DNA of 62,547 bases from Treponema sp. (GCA_031266095.1 JAISBR010000101.1:1-62547); one strand, 5' to 3'; positions 34,394-43,132 are shown, counted from the stretch's first letter. Program-made: numbers and translations. The notes: a model not told the origin generated them from the letters alone.

Positions 34394-35881
34394 TCATTTC
34401 CCTCTCGCCTTTTTGCGCGCCGAAGAATATACCGTGTAAACAATGGACAGCGCCGTTACAATAATAAAGGCGCAGGAAATAGGACGGGCGAAGAACACTC
34501 TCCAGTCGTTATGCGAAATCAACAGCGCCCGGTTAAGATTCTGCTCGGCCATGGGCCCCAGAATTATCCCCAGGATCATGGGCGCGCCGGGGAAGCCGAG
34601 TTTCTGCATAAAGAAGCCGATGATGCCGAAAATAAGGGCGATAATAACATCGCCCAGGTTGTTGTTCAGGGTATAGGCGCCAAGGAAACAGAAAATCATC
34701 ACCAGGGGCATCATAACGCAACGGGGCACGTCGAGGAGTTTGGGCCAGACCTTGGTCCCCACAAGGCCGAAGAAGAGCATCAGAAACTGCATGATAATGA
34801 AAGCCATGAAGAAGGTGTTCACCGCCTGGCCGTTCTCGATAAAAAGCTGGGGGCCGGGCTTGATGCCGATGAGCATAAAGGCGCCGAGCATGACTGCTGT
34901 TACCGTGTCGCCGGGAATGCCGAGGGTTAAAAGCGGAACCAGGGCGCCGCCGGTGGTTCCGTTGTTGGAAGATTCCGGCGCGGCAATTCCTTCTACTATA
35001 CCCGTCCCAAAAAGCTCGGGAGTTTTTGAAAAGCGCCGGGCAACTTCATAGGCAACGAAACAGGCAATAGCCCCGCCGGAACCGGGGATAATACCGATGA
35101 CTATGCCGATTACCGACCCGAGAAAAATCGGAAGCGCCATCCTCCTGAATTCGTTCCTTGAGGGAAGCATGTTTCCCAGCCGGGAAGTATCCTGTTTGAT
35201 CTGGGGGCTTTTGTTGCTGAGATCAACAAAAACCTGCGCCAGCGCGAAGACCCCGATGAGTATGGGCAGAATATTGAAACCCGCCATCAGCTTTACCACC
35301 CCAAAGGTAAAGCGGAGATTGCCGGAAATAATATCCACCCCGACCGTGGAAAGAAAGAGGCCCATAAACCCGCTGATAAGCCCCTTCACCATGCTCTTGC
35401 CCGAGGAGCTTGCCATAAGGGTAAGGCCGAAAATCGAAAGGGCGAAAAATTCAGGAGCCTGAAAGTTAAGCGCAATCTTCGCGAGCTGCGGGGCGATGAA
35501 CAAAAGGCAGATGCCGCTTAAAAGGCCGCCGATGGTGCTGGCAAAGACCGCGGTAAACAGCGCCTTCCCCGCCTGGCCATTCTGCCCCATCGGGTAACCG
35601 TCCAGCACCGTAGCCGACGCGGAGGGCGTACCGGGCGTCCTGAGCAGTATCGCCGAAATAGAACCGCCGTACATGGAGCCGCAGAACATCGCGGCCAGAA
35701 CTACCATAGCCGGCACCCTGTCCAGCTGATACACCAGGGGCAAAAGGAGAATCACCCCCATTGACCCGCTCATGCCCGGAATGGCGCCGATAATGATTCC
35801 CCCAACGGTTCCGACAAGCATCATCAAAAAGGTGATCGGCTGGAAGGCGTCGATTAAACCCTGTAACAATCCCGCGTTCAT
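34394..35881 (-). CDS. tctA: Tripartite tricarboxylate transporter large permease
   Basis: 495 residues with about 11-12 membrane segments. TctA signatures: GIIIGAIPGMSGSMGVILLL, MYGGSISAILLRTPGTPSAS, IPGSGGAIACFVAYEVARR and GALVPLLTLGIPGDTVTAVM. It is the transporting subunit of a proton- or sodium-driven importer for (tri)carboxylates or other anions, working with TctB and the periplasmic receptor TctC. Directly follows tctB (18 bp) and is coupled to the M24-like gene. Confidence 0.95.
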   Translation of the reverse strand: MNAGLLQGLIDAFQPITFLMMLVGTVGGIIIGAIPGMSGSMGVILLLPLVYQLDRVPAMVVLAAMFCGSMYGGSISAILLRTPGTPSASATVLDGYPMGQNGQAGKALFTAVFASTIGGLLSGICLLFIAPQLAKIALNFQAPEFFALSIFGLTLMASSSGKSMVKGLISGFMGLFLSTVGVDIISGNLRFTFGVVKLMAGFNILPILIGVFALAQVFVDLSNKSPQIKQDTSRLGNMLPSRNEFRRMALPIFLGSVIGIVIGIIPGSGGAIACFVAYEVARRFSKTPELFGTGIVEGIAAPESSNNGTTGGALVPLLTLGIPGDTVTAVMLGAFMLIGIKPGPQLFIENGQAVNTFFMAFIIMQFLMLFFGLVGTKVWPKLLDVPRCVMMPLVMIFCFLGAYTLNNNLGDVIIALIFGIIGFFMQKLGFPGAPMILGIILGPMAEQNLNRALLISHNDWRVFFARPISCAFIIVTALSIVYTVYSSARKKARGK

Positions 35882-35899
35882 GCAAAAGCCTCTCTTGCT

Positions 35900-36388
35900 T
35901 TACAGAAAATAAAAATCGGGCAGGAAGATTCTGAAGGCATGCACAAAAAGCACCCAGCTTGCAACGGTAGTGATAACGCTGACGAGAATCATCCGCAGCC
36001 ATTTTCTGTCCCCGTATTGCAGCAGAAAGAGGAAAAGAAAGATCGGAGTGGTGATGAGATAGCCCAGATACTTTATCAGTACAATATAGAGCCAGAACGA
36101 AAGGGCCAGTATGGCAATACCCCGCAGTTCCCCGGGGCCGGGGAGCTTTTTCGCCCCAGCGGAATCTTTCTCCGCCCGGACCGCTTTCACGGCGCGGCGC
36201 ATCTGCAGCCAGCCCTGGATTGCCAGAATAATTCCCAGCGCGGCAAGCACGCCCGTAACCAGCATGGGGTAGCCGCCCGGCCCCAGCCCAAAACTTGCCG
36301 GAGGGGGCATGCGGCCCGCGAGGGTAAATATCACCGCCGAAAAAATCACAATACCGATACCGGTGAAAAAATCAGCCCGTGGCGTCAT
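35900..36388 (-). CDS. tctB: Tripartite tricarboxylate transporter small permease
   Basis: 162 residues from ATG 36388, with GGAG nine bases upstream; the longer frame runs into a hairpin repeat. Four hydrophobic segments (FFTGIGIVIFSAVIFTLAG, YPMLVTGVLAALGIILAIQ, GIAILALSFWLYIVLI and MILVSVITTVASWVLFVH) and the word FGLGPGGYPML are typical of TctB. A perfect hairpin separates it from tctC, which probably lets the receptor be made in excess. Confidence 0.9.
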   Translation of the reverse strand: MTPRADFFTGIGIVIFSAVIFTLAGRMPPPASFGLGPGGYPMLVTGVLAALGIILAIQGWLQMRRAVKAVRAEKDSAGAKKLPGPGELRGIAILALSFWLYIVLIKYLGYLITTPIFLFLFLLQYGDRKWLRMILVSVITTVASWVLFVHAFRIFLPDFYFL

Positions 36389-36419
36389 GTCGCTTTTCTC
36401 CGAATGGACAGATGAGCTT

Positions 36420-36445
36420 GTTCCAAAACCCGGTAGTTTTGGAAC
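36420..36445. repeat. Perfect hairpin between tctC and tctB
   Basis: GTTCCAAAAC-CCGGTA-GTTTTGGAAC: ten perfect base pairs and a six-base loop, starting 16 bases after the tctC stop. Without a T-run it is more likely an mRNA-stabilising or attenuating hairpin than a strong terminator. It belongs to the same hairpin class as 42259-42289. Confidence 0.7.
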
Positions 36446-36460
36446 AGCCTCAGACTCCAA

Positions 36461-37447
36461 CTAATAACGATTACCCAGTTTGTTGTCCTGGATGATCTTT
36501 TTGTACAGCTCGTTTTCATCGGCGATCATCTTGTCATAGGCTGCGCCGTCGGCATAGAGGGGATTCATGGAAAGATTCCGCAGGGCGCCCTGGAATTCGG
36601 AATCGGCGCAGATCTGCCTGAAGATCGCCTCAAAACGCCGGGCAATTCCCTCGGGAACGGTCTTGAGAATCACCGCGCCCCTGGTCTGCTTGTTAATCAC
36701 GTTGAGGCCCATCTCCACAGTTGTGGGAACACTGGGATAGGCGGCCATTTTCTTGTCGCCGATAATTGCCAGCATTCTAAGATCCCCCGAATCAACGAAA
36801 GTAAGACCCTCGGCGGGCACGTTCATGGAGCAGTCAATCTCGCGCGCAAGGGTTGCCTGCGCCGACTGGGAACCGCCGCCAAAGGGGATGTGGTTCACTT
36901 CGATACCGGCGCCGATGCTGAACTGAAGGGCCGCGAGGTGATTGCCGCCGCCCGCGCCGGAGTTGCCCATCGTGAGCCTTCCGGGATTCGCTTTGGCGTA
37001 GACAACAAGATCGTTCACGGTTTGAAAGGGAGAATCCCGGTGAACCAGAATATAGGGGCTGTCCTCAACCGCGCTGAAAAGGGCGCGGAAATCGGTGGCC
37101 TCGTAGGGCGCCTGTGCCATCTGGGTTCTGATGGTCTGCGCGGTGGCCCACATGGCGATGGTGTAGCCGTCGGGGCGGACGGACATATATTCGGTCATAC
37201 CCACCACGCTGGAAGCGCCTTCAACATTTTTTACTATCAACTGCTGCCCATTCGCGTATTTGGGGAAGTTTGCGGCAACCGCCCTGAACAGAAGGTCCGA
37301 AGCGCCGCCGACCGCCCAGGGAACGATTACCGTTACGGGCTTCTCGGGGAAACTTGAATAATCTCCCCCTTCCTCCCGCGCTCCTCTTGCAAAGACCATG
37401 CCGGAACAGATTCCCAATACCAGTACTACGCTTAATAGTTTTCTCAT
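36461..37447 (-). CDS. tctC: Tripartite tricarboxylate transporter substrate-binding protein
   Basis: 328 residues from ATG 37447 (GGAGAGGAGAAAG upstream). A signal peptide ends CSGMVFARG. Bug/TctC family segments: VTVIVPWAVGGASDLLFRAV, KANPGRLTMGNSGAGGGNHL and VNHIPFGGGSQSAQATLARE, the last part of the carboxylate-binding site. It delivers the ligand to TctAB. First gene of tctC-tctB-tctA-M24-Gfo/Idh. Confidence 0.94.
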   Translation of the reverse strand: MRKLLSVVLVLGICSGMVFARGAREEGGDYSSFPEKPVTVIVPWAVGGASDLLFRAVAANFPKYANGQQLIVKNVEGASSVVGMTEYMSVRPDGYTIAMWATAQTIRTQMAQAPYEATDFRALFSAVEDSPYILVHRDSPFQTVNDLVVYAKANPGRLTMGNSGAGGGNHLAALQFSIGAGIEVNHIPFGGGSQSAQATLAREIDCSMNVPAEGLTFVDSGDLRMLAIIGDKKMAAYPSVPTTVEMGLNVINKQTRGAVILKTVPEGIARRFEAIFRQICADSEFQGALRNLSMNPLYADGAAYDKMIADENELYKKIIQDNKLGNRY

Positions 37448-37545
37448 CTCTTTCTCCTCTCCGATTTTCTACCGGTTCCCTGCCTGATATAACAGGTTGT
37501 TGAACAAGTCCAGTTTCAAAATCAGGCGACCCCGAAACAGCGTTT

Positions 37546-37607
37546 ATCCTAATATTAATCTTTTCAAAATGTCAAGTATGAACGTATGACAGTATGAGCG
37601 TATGACG
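37546..37607 (-). promoter_or_regulatory. Promoter and direct repeat upstream of tctC
   Basis: Minus-strand TTGACA (37570-37575), 18 bases, TAGGAT (37546-37551). Immediately upstream of the -35 box, plus strand 37576-37607 holds two 16-bp direct repeats (GTATGAACGTATGACA and GTATGAGCGTATGACG), each with two GTATGA words: a candidate activator or repressor site. Confidence 0.5.
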
Positions 37608-37629
37608 GCCGCCCGCCCGCGGTTTGAGC

Positions 37630-38499
37630 TTATCTCCGCAGCCTGGTGGTTCCGGCATAATTGAAGGGAATATTAAAATCGCTCAACAGCGGCAGGTCCC
37701 CGCCCAGGTTCATGTTGCCCCCGCAGGCGTATGTGACATCAGTTCCCATGGTAATAATCCCGGTAATGTCCCGAACCATGGCGAGGCTGTTGATAGAGAA
37801 ACTCAGGGGAATCAGGACTTTTTGATCCGGCGGAATCCTGGGAGCGCCGGGAACTTTTCCCGACGCCCATTGAGAATTGTTGACGGCGAAGTTATACGAG
37901 AGATCTTTTACATTAATGGCAAAGCTGTTTTTGTTTTCTACTTCCCAATTAAGCTCAAAGTCCAGCCTGGTAAGGCTGACGTTCTTTACGCTGATCCCTT
38001 TGAAACTCAGGGAAGGCGCGCTAAGCACCGGCAATTTGCCCCCGTGTTCAAGATGAAAAACCTTGTCGCCCAGAATCGGCAAAGGAAACTTTGCCCCCAG
38101 GGACAGCAGATAATCCGCCTCTTTGGTATTCTGCAGTGACTTAACGGCGTTAAAAAGATCCGCATAGGTTACGCTCAGCGGAATATCCACCCCGGTGACA
38201 CTTTGGGATTTAATAGATTTATCATTTTTCACAATGCCTTTAACAAAAGAATTGGCATTGACAAAAAACTCCCAATCGATCTCGGGAAACGGGATATCAA
38301 TAGGATTGGGATTTTCCACATTTACCGTACAGAGCAGATCCACGCCGGTGAAACTGATGCCGGTCAGATCCATTGAACGGAGGGAAAACCTGGGCTCACT
38401 GAATATTGAGCCTAAACTCTGGCATGTAGTGAGGGCAAGCGCGATTACAGCCAGCGCGAGCGCTGTTTTTGCCAATACCGGTTTATTCATGTTTTTCAT
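37630..38499 (-). CDS. LEA14-type lipoprotein
   Basis: 289 residues. The start overlaps the serS stop as ATGA; a second ATG three codons later is equally possible. The N-terminal signal ends ALALTTC, a likely lipobox. Two copies of the LEA14/WHy fold are suggested: MDLTGISFTGVDLLCTVNVE with NPNPIDIPFP (about 43-75), and KNVSLTRLDFELNWEVENKN with SFAINVKDLSYNF (about 190-225); both have the N-x-N-P/S-F pattern of that fold. Such proteins bind membranes or other proteins under stress; its role here is unknown. Co-transcribed with serS. Confidence 0.82.
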   Translation of the reverse strand: MKNMNKPVLAKTALALAVIALALTTCQSLGSIFSEPRFSLRSMDLTGISFTGVDLLCTVNVENPNPIDIPFPEIDWEFFVNANSFVKGIVKNDKSIKSQSVTGVDIPLSVTYADLFNAVKSLQNTKEADYLLSLGAKFPLPILGDKVFHLEHGGKLPVLSAPSLSFKGISVKNVSLTRLDFELNWEVENKNSFAINVKDLSYNFAVNNSQWASGKVPGAPRIPPDQKVLIPLSFSINSLAMVRDITGIITMGTDVTYACGGNMNLGGDLPLLSDFNIPFNYAGTTRLRR

Positions 38500-39770
38500 T
38501 TTCGCTTAATACTATCAAACCCGCAATAGGGAACCAGGGCCCGGGGAATCCGCACCGAGCCGTCGGCCTGCTGGAAATTTTCAAGAACGGCAATAATGGC
38601 GCGGGAGACGGCAATCGCGGTACCGTTGAGCATGTGGACAAATTTGTTTTTGCCGTCGCTGTCCTTGTAGCGGACGTTGAGCCGCCGGGCCTGATAGTCG
38701 GTACAGTTCGAGGTGGATGTTACCTCACCCCATTCGCCGTTGTTGCGGCCGGGCATCCATGCCTCAAGGTCCCACTTGCGGTAGGCCGGCGCGCCCAGAT
38801 CTCCGGTACAGGTATCCACCACCCGGAAGGGGATATTGAGGCCCTCAAAAATCGCTTCCTCAATGGAACGAAGCTCCTCGTGGAAATGATCCGATTCTTC
38901 GGGCAGACAGTAGACAAACATTTCCAGCTTGGTGAACTGGTGGACCCGGTACAAACCTTTGGAAAACTGACCGGCGGCCCCCGCTTCCCTGCGGAAGCAG
39001 TGGGAAAGACCGGCCATGCGCAGGGGCAGTTTTTCACGGGGGAGGATTGTATTGGAGTAATAGCCCCCCAGGGTAATTTCCGCGGTTCCCACGAGACAGG
39101 CATCCTCTCCTTCAAGGGCGTACACATTGGACTCATCTCCCCGGGGATTAAAGCCAATCCCCTCAAGGATTTCTTCCCGGGCAATATCGGGGGTAATATA
39201 GGGAGTGAAACCCTTTTTCTGTAGAATGTCCAGCGCATAACGGATCAGGGCCAGTTCCAGAAATACCCCCTCATTTTTGAGATAGTAGAATTTGGTTCCC
39301 GAAACCTTAGTCCCTGAATCAAAATCAATTATGTCCAGGTCCTGGCCGAGTTTTACATGATCGCAGGCTTCAAAGTTAAATTTGACCGGCTCACCAACCC
39401 GCTTGACTTCAAGATTGTCCTTGTCCTCCCTGCCCACCGGCGCGTCAGGGTGGGCCATATTAGGGATCTTCCGGACCTCGGTCTCAAGCTCTTTTTCCAC
39501 GGCGGCCAGGTCCGCTTCCGTTTCGGCTATCTCTTCTTTAAGCTTTTTTCCCTCCTCAACAAGGGCATTCCGCTGTTCCTGTTCCACCCTGCCCTTCATC
39601 GAGGCGGCGTTGACGTTCCGTTTCTGCTGCAATGTCTGCAGTTGGGTGGTGAGTCCGGTCCGCCGGTTGTAGAGGCGTACCACCGCCTCGGCGTCGGCTT
39701 TCATAAAGCGGTCGGCAATATTCGCCATCACCGCCGGCAGATTTTCAACGATAAATCGATAATCCAGCAT
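38496..39770 (-). CDS. serS: Seryl-tRNA synthetase
   Basis: 424 residues from ATG 39770 (MLDYRFIVEN, the normal start of SerS). The N-terminal coiled-coil arm spans about residues 25-105. Class II motif 2 is FRREAGAAGQFSKGLYRVHQF and motif 3 contains LNGTAIAVSRAIIAVLENFQ, with the family ending RIPRALVPYCG. It charges tRNA-Ser (and tRNA-Sec). There is no Shine-Dalgarno sequence; the -10 box ends seven bases before the ATG, suggesting a leaderless mRNA. Confidence 0.96.
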   Translation of the reverse strand: MLDYRFIVENLPAVMANIADRFMKADAEAVVRLYNRRTGLTTQLQTLQQKRNVNAASMKGRVEQEQRNALVEEGKKLKEEIAETEADLAAVEKELETEVRKIPNMAHPDAPVGREDKDNLEVKRVGEPVKFNFEACDHVKLGQDLDIIDFDSGTKVSGTKFYYLKNEGVFLELALIRYALDILQKKGFTPYITPDIAREEILEGIGFNPRGDESNVYALEGEDACLVGTAEITLGGYYSNTILPREKLPLRMAGLSHCFRREAGAAGQFSKGLYRVHQFTKLEMFVYCLPEESDHFHEELRSIEEAIFEGLNIPFRVVDTCTGDLGAPAYRKWDLEAWMPGRNNGEWGEVTSTSNCTDYQARRLNVRYKDSDGKNKFVHMLNGTAIAVSRAIIAVLENFQQADGSVRIPRALVPYCGFDSIKRK

Positions 39771-39777
39771 AGGCTTT

Positions 39778-39806
39778 AGTGTAGCAAAAAGAGCGTATCC
39801 GTACAA
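39778..39806 (-). promoter_or_regulatory. serS promoter at the start codon
   Basis: Minus-strand TTGTAC (39801-39806), 17 bases, TACACT (39778-39783); seven bases separate it from the ATG at 39770. Confidence 0.5.
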
Positions 39807-39869
39807 CAAGGCAGCTCCGGTATACAGGATAAACACATAGAAATCACCTGGTTCCGGGGAGCGGGAGGT

Positions 39870-41207
39870 TCACTGCTGTCCTGAAGCAGCGTTCATAAAA
39901 CGTCGTTGATAGGACACCACCTGATTCGTTGAGGTAAACCGGGCCAGGTAACCGGGTTCGGCTGTAATGACGATACGGTCTATTACATCGGCATATTCAG
40001 GATCCGCCATGAGTTTGTCAATATCCGGATAGTTATACTCGCCTTCCATGGAACAGATGATTAAGCGGGTATCCCTCAGATTGCAGTGGCGTAACAGTCT
40101 GAGGTTATGGCGTACCCCGTCAAGGCCGTCGGCGCCATAGGGCGTTTCAATATTCCGGTACTTGACAATATCCTTGCCAAGTTTCTGTACATCAAGCAGA
40201 TCATGCCCCTCATCATTTTTGGCAAGATAATCGTTGGCAAGCATATAATTCCGCAGATCGGAGAGGTATTTTATCTCTCCGGTAAGTTCATAAATATCCA
40301 GAAATTGTTTAATGGCAACAGTTTGTTTGTTTCGGTGCCGAATAAAACTGTTGATAAAAGCGGGTTTAGCCTGGAGGGCCATATTGGTCTGGTAAGGTTC
40401 AAACATCAAAGTGTAATTGATGCGGTACCCGTTTTCCCGAAGTTTTAAGGCCAGATTATGACCACGAAGCGCGTCAACAGTAGTTCCCTGATCATAGCGA
40501 ATGGGGAACCGTTTGTCTCCCTCCAGCAGTGCATGCACATTATCTTCGTTAACCGGTCCGGTATGGGGAACTTTTACCACTAAACGGTATTCGCTAAGTA
40601 TTTTCTTAAAGGTTTCGCATTCTTTAAGGATTTTATCAAAGTCCTTTTCAAAGGGATTGTTCAGTTCCACGCTTATATCACAGCCGGGACCTAAAATCCG
40701 TCCAAGTTCGGCTATTACCTCGTCCCTGGTCTTAAATTTACCCCCTGCATTGGCCTTGGGATTATTAATGAACAGGTCGTAGACGATACCGGGATTACAG
40801 GTCAAATTGCCAAGCATGGGAGCTATTGGCTCAACTTCATAAGGATTGGCGGAATCCGCGGAAAAGATAATTTTTGTCGGACGCTTGACACCGTTTTTAT
40901 CGCAGGAGATATCCCTGATCATATCCAGGCTAAGAAGACCGTCGTTTTTCAGTGTACTTTCAATACGGAATCCGGGCGGTGTTTCATTAGCCGGTACATT
41001 AAATGTTTTTATAATATCTTTCCAGCGCGTCGAAAAAGTCAGGTGTTTGACAATGCCTCTGAGAAGCGAAAATTGCTTTTCGGAGATAAGCAGATTCTTT
41101 ACCCGCCCCAGTTCATTCTCATCATCCGTAGTCGCCCCCAAGGCACCCAGAGTATAATTGATTATCGTGGTTCCTTCACCGCCGTGCAGATAATTTACCG
41201 TTTGCAT
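39870..41207 (-). CDS. Transaldolase-like TIM-barrel protein, unusually long
   Basis: 445 residues from ATG 41207 (GGAGGGC upstream). The central part reads like a transaldolase/fructose-6-phosphate aldolase barrel: NPGIVYDLFINNPKA, CDISVELNNPFEKD, YRLVVKVPHTGPVNEDNVHA (the Lys of VVKVP in the Schiff-base position) and RINYTLMFEPYQTNMALQAKP, then AFINSFIRHR. TalC has about 220 residues and TalB about 317, so this protein carries about 60-100 extra residues at each end with no named domain. It is divergent from the HutC-type regulator gene, with a palindromic operator over its promoter, so it should belong to the same sugar regulon as deoC and the FGGY kinase. Exact reaction unknown. Confidence 0.7.
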   Translation of the reverse strand: MQTVNYLHGGEGTTIINYTLGALGATTDDENELGRVKNLLISEKQFSLLRGIVKHLTFSTRWKDIIKTFNVPANETPPGFRIESTLKNDGLLSLDMIRDISCDKNGVKRPTKIIFSADSANPYEVEPIAPMLGNLTCNPGIVYDLFINNPKANAGGKFKTRDEVIAELGRILGPGCDISVELNNPFEKDFDKILKECETFKKILSEYRLVVKVPHTGPVNEDNVHALLEGDKRFPIRYDQGTTVDALRGHNLALKLRENGYRINYTLMFEPYQTNMALQAKPAFINSFIRHRNKQTVAIKQFLDIYELTGEIKYLSDLRNYMLANDYLAKNDEGHDLLDVQKLGKDIVKYRNIETPYGADGLDGVRHNLRLLRHCNLRDTRLIICSMEGEYNYPDIDKLMADPEYADVIDRIVITAEPGYLARFTSTNQVVSYQRRFMNAASGQQ

Positions 41208-41229
41208 AAATGCCCTCCAATCAAAAATT

Positions 41230-41267
41230 GTCTATACAAGTATAGACTTTGCGCGGCATATTGTCAA
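41230..41267 (-). promoter_or_regulatory. Promoter and palindromic operator of the transaldolase-like gene
   Basis: Minus-strand TTGACA (41262-41267), 17 bases, TATACT (41239-41244). The -10 box is inside a palindrome GTCTATAC-AA-GTATAGAC (41230-41247), a shape typical for HutC-type GntR repressors. Confidence 0.75.
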
Positions 41268-41292
41268 CAAGTTTTATCATGTGACCGTAATC

Positions 41293-41322
41293 TTGAATTC
41301 CGATTTCATTTTAGCGTAAAAT
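41293..41322 (+). promoter_or_regulatory. Promoter of the HutC-type regulator
   Basis: TTGAAT (41293-41298), 18 bases, TAAAAT (41317-41322). Nine bases separate it from the ATG at 41332, so the leader would be 0-3 bases long. Confidence 0.45.
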
Positions 41323-41331
41323 GAGAATAGC

Positions 41332-42072
41332 ATGAAACTTACCCGACAAGTATTGGACAGAAATTCCTCTAAACCGCTTTATGTGCAATTAAAAGGCATT
41401 ATCAAAGAAAAAATAGAAAACGGGGAATGGCAGCCCAATGAGATGATACCAAGCGAGAATGAGCTGGCTTCCAGTTATGGAATAAGCCGTATGACCGCCC
41501 GCAGCGTGGTTACTCAACTGGTTGCGGAAGGCAGCTTATACCGTGTCCAGGGGAAGGGTACTTTTATATGTGAGGATAAGATAGAAATGACGTCTCTGTC
41601 TTATGCGGGTATACGAAGCCAGCTTGAAAAAAAGGGTTATGATGTAGAAACCCGGCTTTTGGATGTCCGGCAAATTCCCGCCAGGGGGAGCGCTGCCCAG
41701 CATCTTGGATTGTCGCCGGGCAGTTTGGTCTATGAGATAAAGCGCATCAGAATTGCCAATAAGATCCCCATAAGCTATCATCACAGTTTTATCCCGGTAA
41801 GTTTCTGCGAAAACCTTGAAGAATACGATTTACAGAATGAACAGCTTTGTGACATCATGTCCGCCCATTACGGGCTGCGCCGCACCTATTCCGTTGAGAC
41901 CCTGGAAAGTTATCTGGCGGATGATCAGAAGGCTGAAGTCCTGGGGATCGGGTACGGTTTTCCCCTCATACTGCTGCAGGACATTATCTTTGACGCGGCC
42001 CGGGTCGCCTTTGAATATTCCAGGATTTACTTCCGGGGCGATAAAGTAACCCTTCGTTTCGAACACAACTAA
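41332..42072 (+). CDS. GntR-family transcriptional regulator, HutC/UTRA subfamily
   Basis: 246 residues. The N-terminal winged helix has SKPLYVQLKGIIKEKIENGE, MIPSENELASSYGISRMTAR and LYRVQGKGTFIC. The C-terminal UTRA domain (about 95-240) has GSLVYEIKRIRIANKIPISY and ending segments for effector binding, usually a sugar phosphate. It lies divergent to the transaldolase-like gene and upstream of deoC. Operator-like sequences at three promoters (41230, 42321, 44809) are probably its sites, so it would repress the whole locus and perhaps itself. Confidence 0.93.
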   Translation: MKLTRQVLDRNSSKPLYVQLKGIIKEKIENGEWQPNEMIPSENELASSYGISRMTARSVVTQLVAEGSLYRVQGKGTFICEDKIEMTSLSYAGIRSQLEKKGYDVETRLLDVRQIPARGSAAQHLGLSPGSLVYEIKRIRIANKIPISYHHSFIPVSFCENLEEYDLQNEQLCDIMSAHYGLRRTYSVETLESYLADDQKAEVLGIGYGFPLILLQDIIFDAARVAFEYSRIYFRGDKVTLRFEHN

Positions 42073-42119
42073 AATTCAAGATAACAGCGGCTCTTTGAAA
42101 CCAGCGGTTTTGTAGGCAC

Positions 42120-42188
42120 AGGAGCCTGTTGCGCTTGTGGGTTTTTACGTCACTTTGTGCCGCAAAAACCCCGATTATCCGGCATCCT
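42120..42188. repeat. Palindromic repeat, right half of family A (inverted copy)
   Basis: Begins AGGAGCC, ends GGCATCCT, with GGGTTTTTACG...TGCCGCAAAAACCC in the centre. It matches the reverse complement of 13399-13466 at roughly four positions in five. A GGTCCGG word of family C follows at 42196-42206. Confidence 0.7.
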
Positions 42189-42258
42189 GCGAACCTCCGG
42201 TCCGGTCTTTAACCGGCTTTTACCGCGATACATCCGAAAAAGAAAGAAATTCAAGGTA

Positions 42259-42289
42259 GCTTTCCCAAAAACTGAAGTTTTGGGAAAGC
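42259..42289. repeat. Hairpin repeat, family D
   Basis: GCTTTCCCAAAA-ACTGAAG-TTTTGGGAAAGC: twelve perfect base pairs with an ACTGAAG loop. Located between the regulator gene and the deoC promoter; it could also stop transcription from the regulator gene. The remaining 42073-42397 gap holds the repeat and promoter listed separately. Confidence 0.6.
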
Positions 42290-42313
42290 CGCGAAATATT
42301 TGAAATTTTTTCT

Positions 42314-42342
42314 TTGACAAGTATATACAAGCATGGTAAATT
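42314..42342 (+). promoter_or_regulatory. deoC promoter with operator in the spacer
   Basis: TTGACA (42314-42319), 17 bases, TAAATT (42337-42342). The spacer contains GTATATAC (42321-42328), the core also seen at 44809-44816 and related to the palindrome at 41230-41247. Confidence 0.7.
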
Positions 42343-42397
42343 TAATTGATTTCAGTATCGCAAGATACAAAACTTATATTTTTCCAGGAGGCGTTTT

Positions 42398-43120
42398 ATG
42401 GCGATTGATTTTACAACAATCGACAAATGGGCTTTGGGCAAGCATTTTGATCACAGTGTTTTGCCTAAAAATACCAATGAGGATGATATCCGTAATGGAT
42501 GCAGAGAGGCAGTTAAGTACAACTGCGCCGCTTTTTATTCAGCCAGCCCTTACTGGACGCCGATTGTGGTTGAAGAACTAAAGGGTACCGGCGTACTTCC
42601 CGCCACGGGCATTGATTTTCCTTTTGGAGCCTCGCCCGGTAAGTTAAAAGCCCTTGAAACAGAGTATGCGGTAAAAGTGGGCTGTAAATCGGTGGATATT
42701 GTGATCAATGTGGGCGCTTTGCGGGACAAGCGCTACGATGTCTGTAAACAGGAGCTTGTGGATTACAAGGCCGCCGCGGGGGGCGCCTTGACCAAGGTAA
42801 TCCTGGATACGGCCTTCCTCACGGATGAGGAAATAGCCGCGGAATGTAAAATGATCGCCGAAGTAGGCTGCGATTTCGCAAAAACCGCTACCGGACAGTT
42901 CGAAGGTCCCAGCATGAACCAGTTCCTCGTTATGAAAAAAACGCTGGAGGGAACGCCGGTAAAACTGAAGGTGGCGGGGGTCAAATTCCCCCGGCCCCAG
43001 AACGCATACGCCTTTCTCCTGGCGGGCGCCGAAATAATCGGTACCCGCGCCGCAGTGGAAATTATTGAGGCCTTGGATCAAATGCGAGAAATAGGACTGC
43101 TGCCGCCCTGCAAGGGATAA
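42398..43120 (+). CDS. deoC: Deoxyribose-phosphate aldolase family protein
   Basis: 240 residues from ATG 42398 with AGGAGGC upstream. DeoC features: FDHSVLPKNTNEDDI near the N-terminus, VDIVINVGALRD, AKTATGQFEG (Lys in the Schiff-base position) and VKLKVAGVKF (second conserved Lys), ending GAEIIGTRAAVEII. The family cleaves 2-deoxyribose 5-phosphate to acetaldehyde and glyceraldehyde 3-phosphate; relatives use other phosphorylated substrates. Some positions differ from canonical DeoC (KTATG for KTSTG, AGVKF for AGGVR), so another substrate made by the kinase next door is possible. Confidence 0.85.
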   Translation: MAIDFTTIDKWALGKHFDHSVLPKNTNEDDIRNGCREAVKYNCAAFYSASPYWTPIVVEELKGTGVLPATGIDFPFGASPGKLKALETEYAVKVGCKSVDIVINVGALRDKRYDVCKQELVDYKAAAGGALTKVILDTAFLTDEEIAAECKMIAEVGCDFAKTATGQFEGPSMNQFLVMKKTLEGTPVKLKVAGVKFPRPQNAYAFLLAGAEIIGTRAAVEIIEALDQMREIGLLPPCKG

Positions 43121-43132
43121 TAGTTTCAGTTT

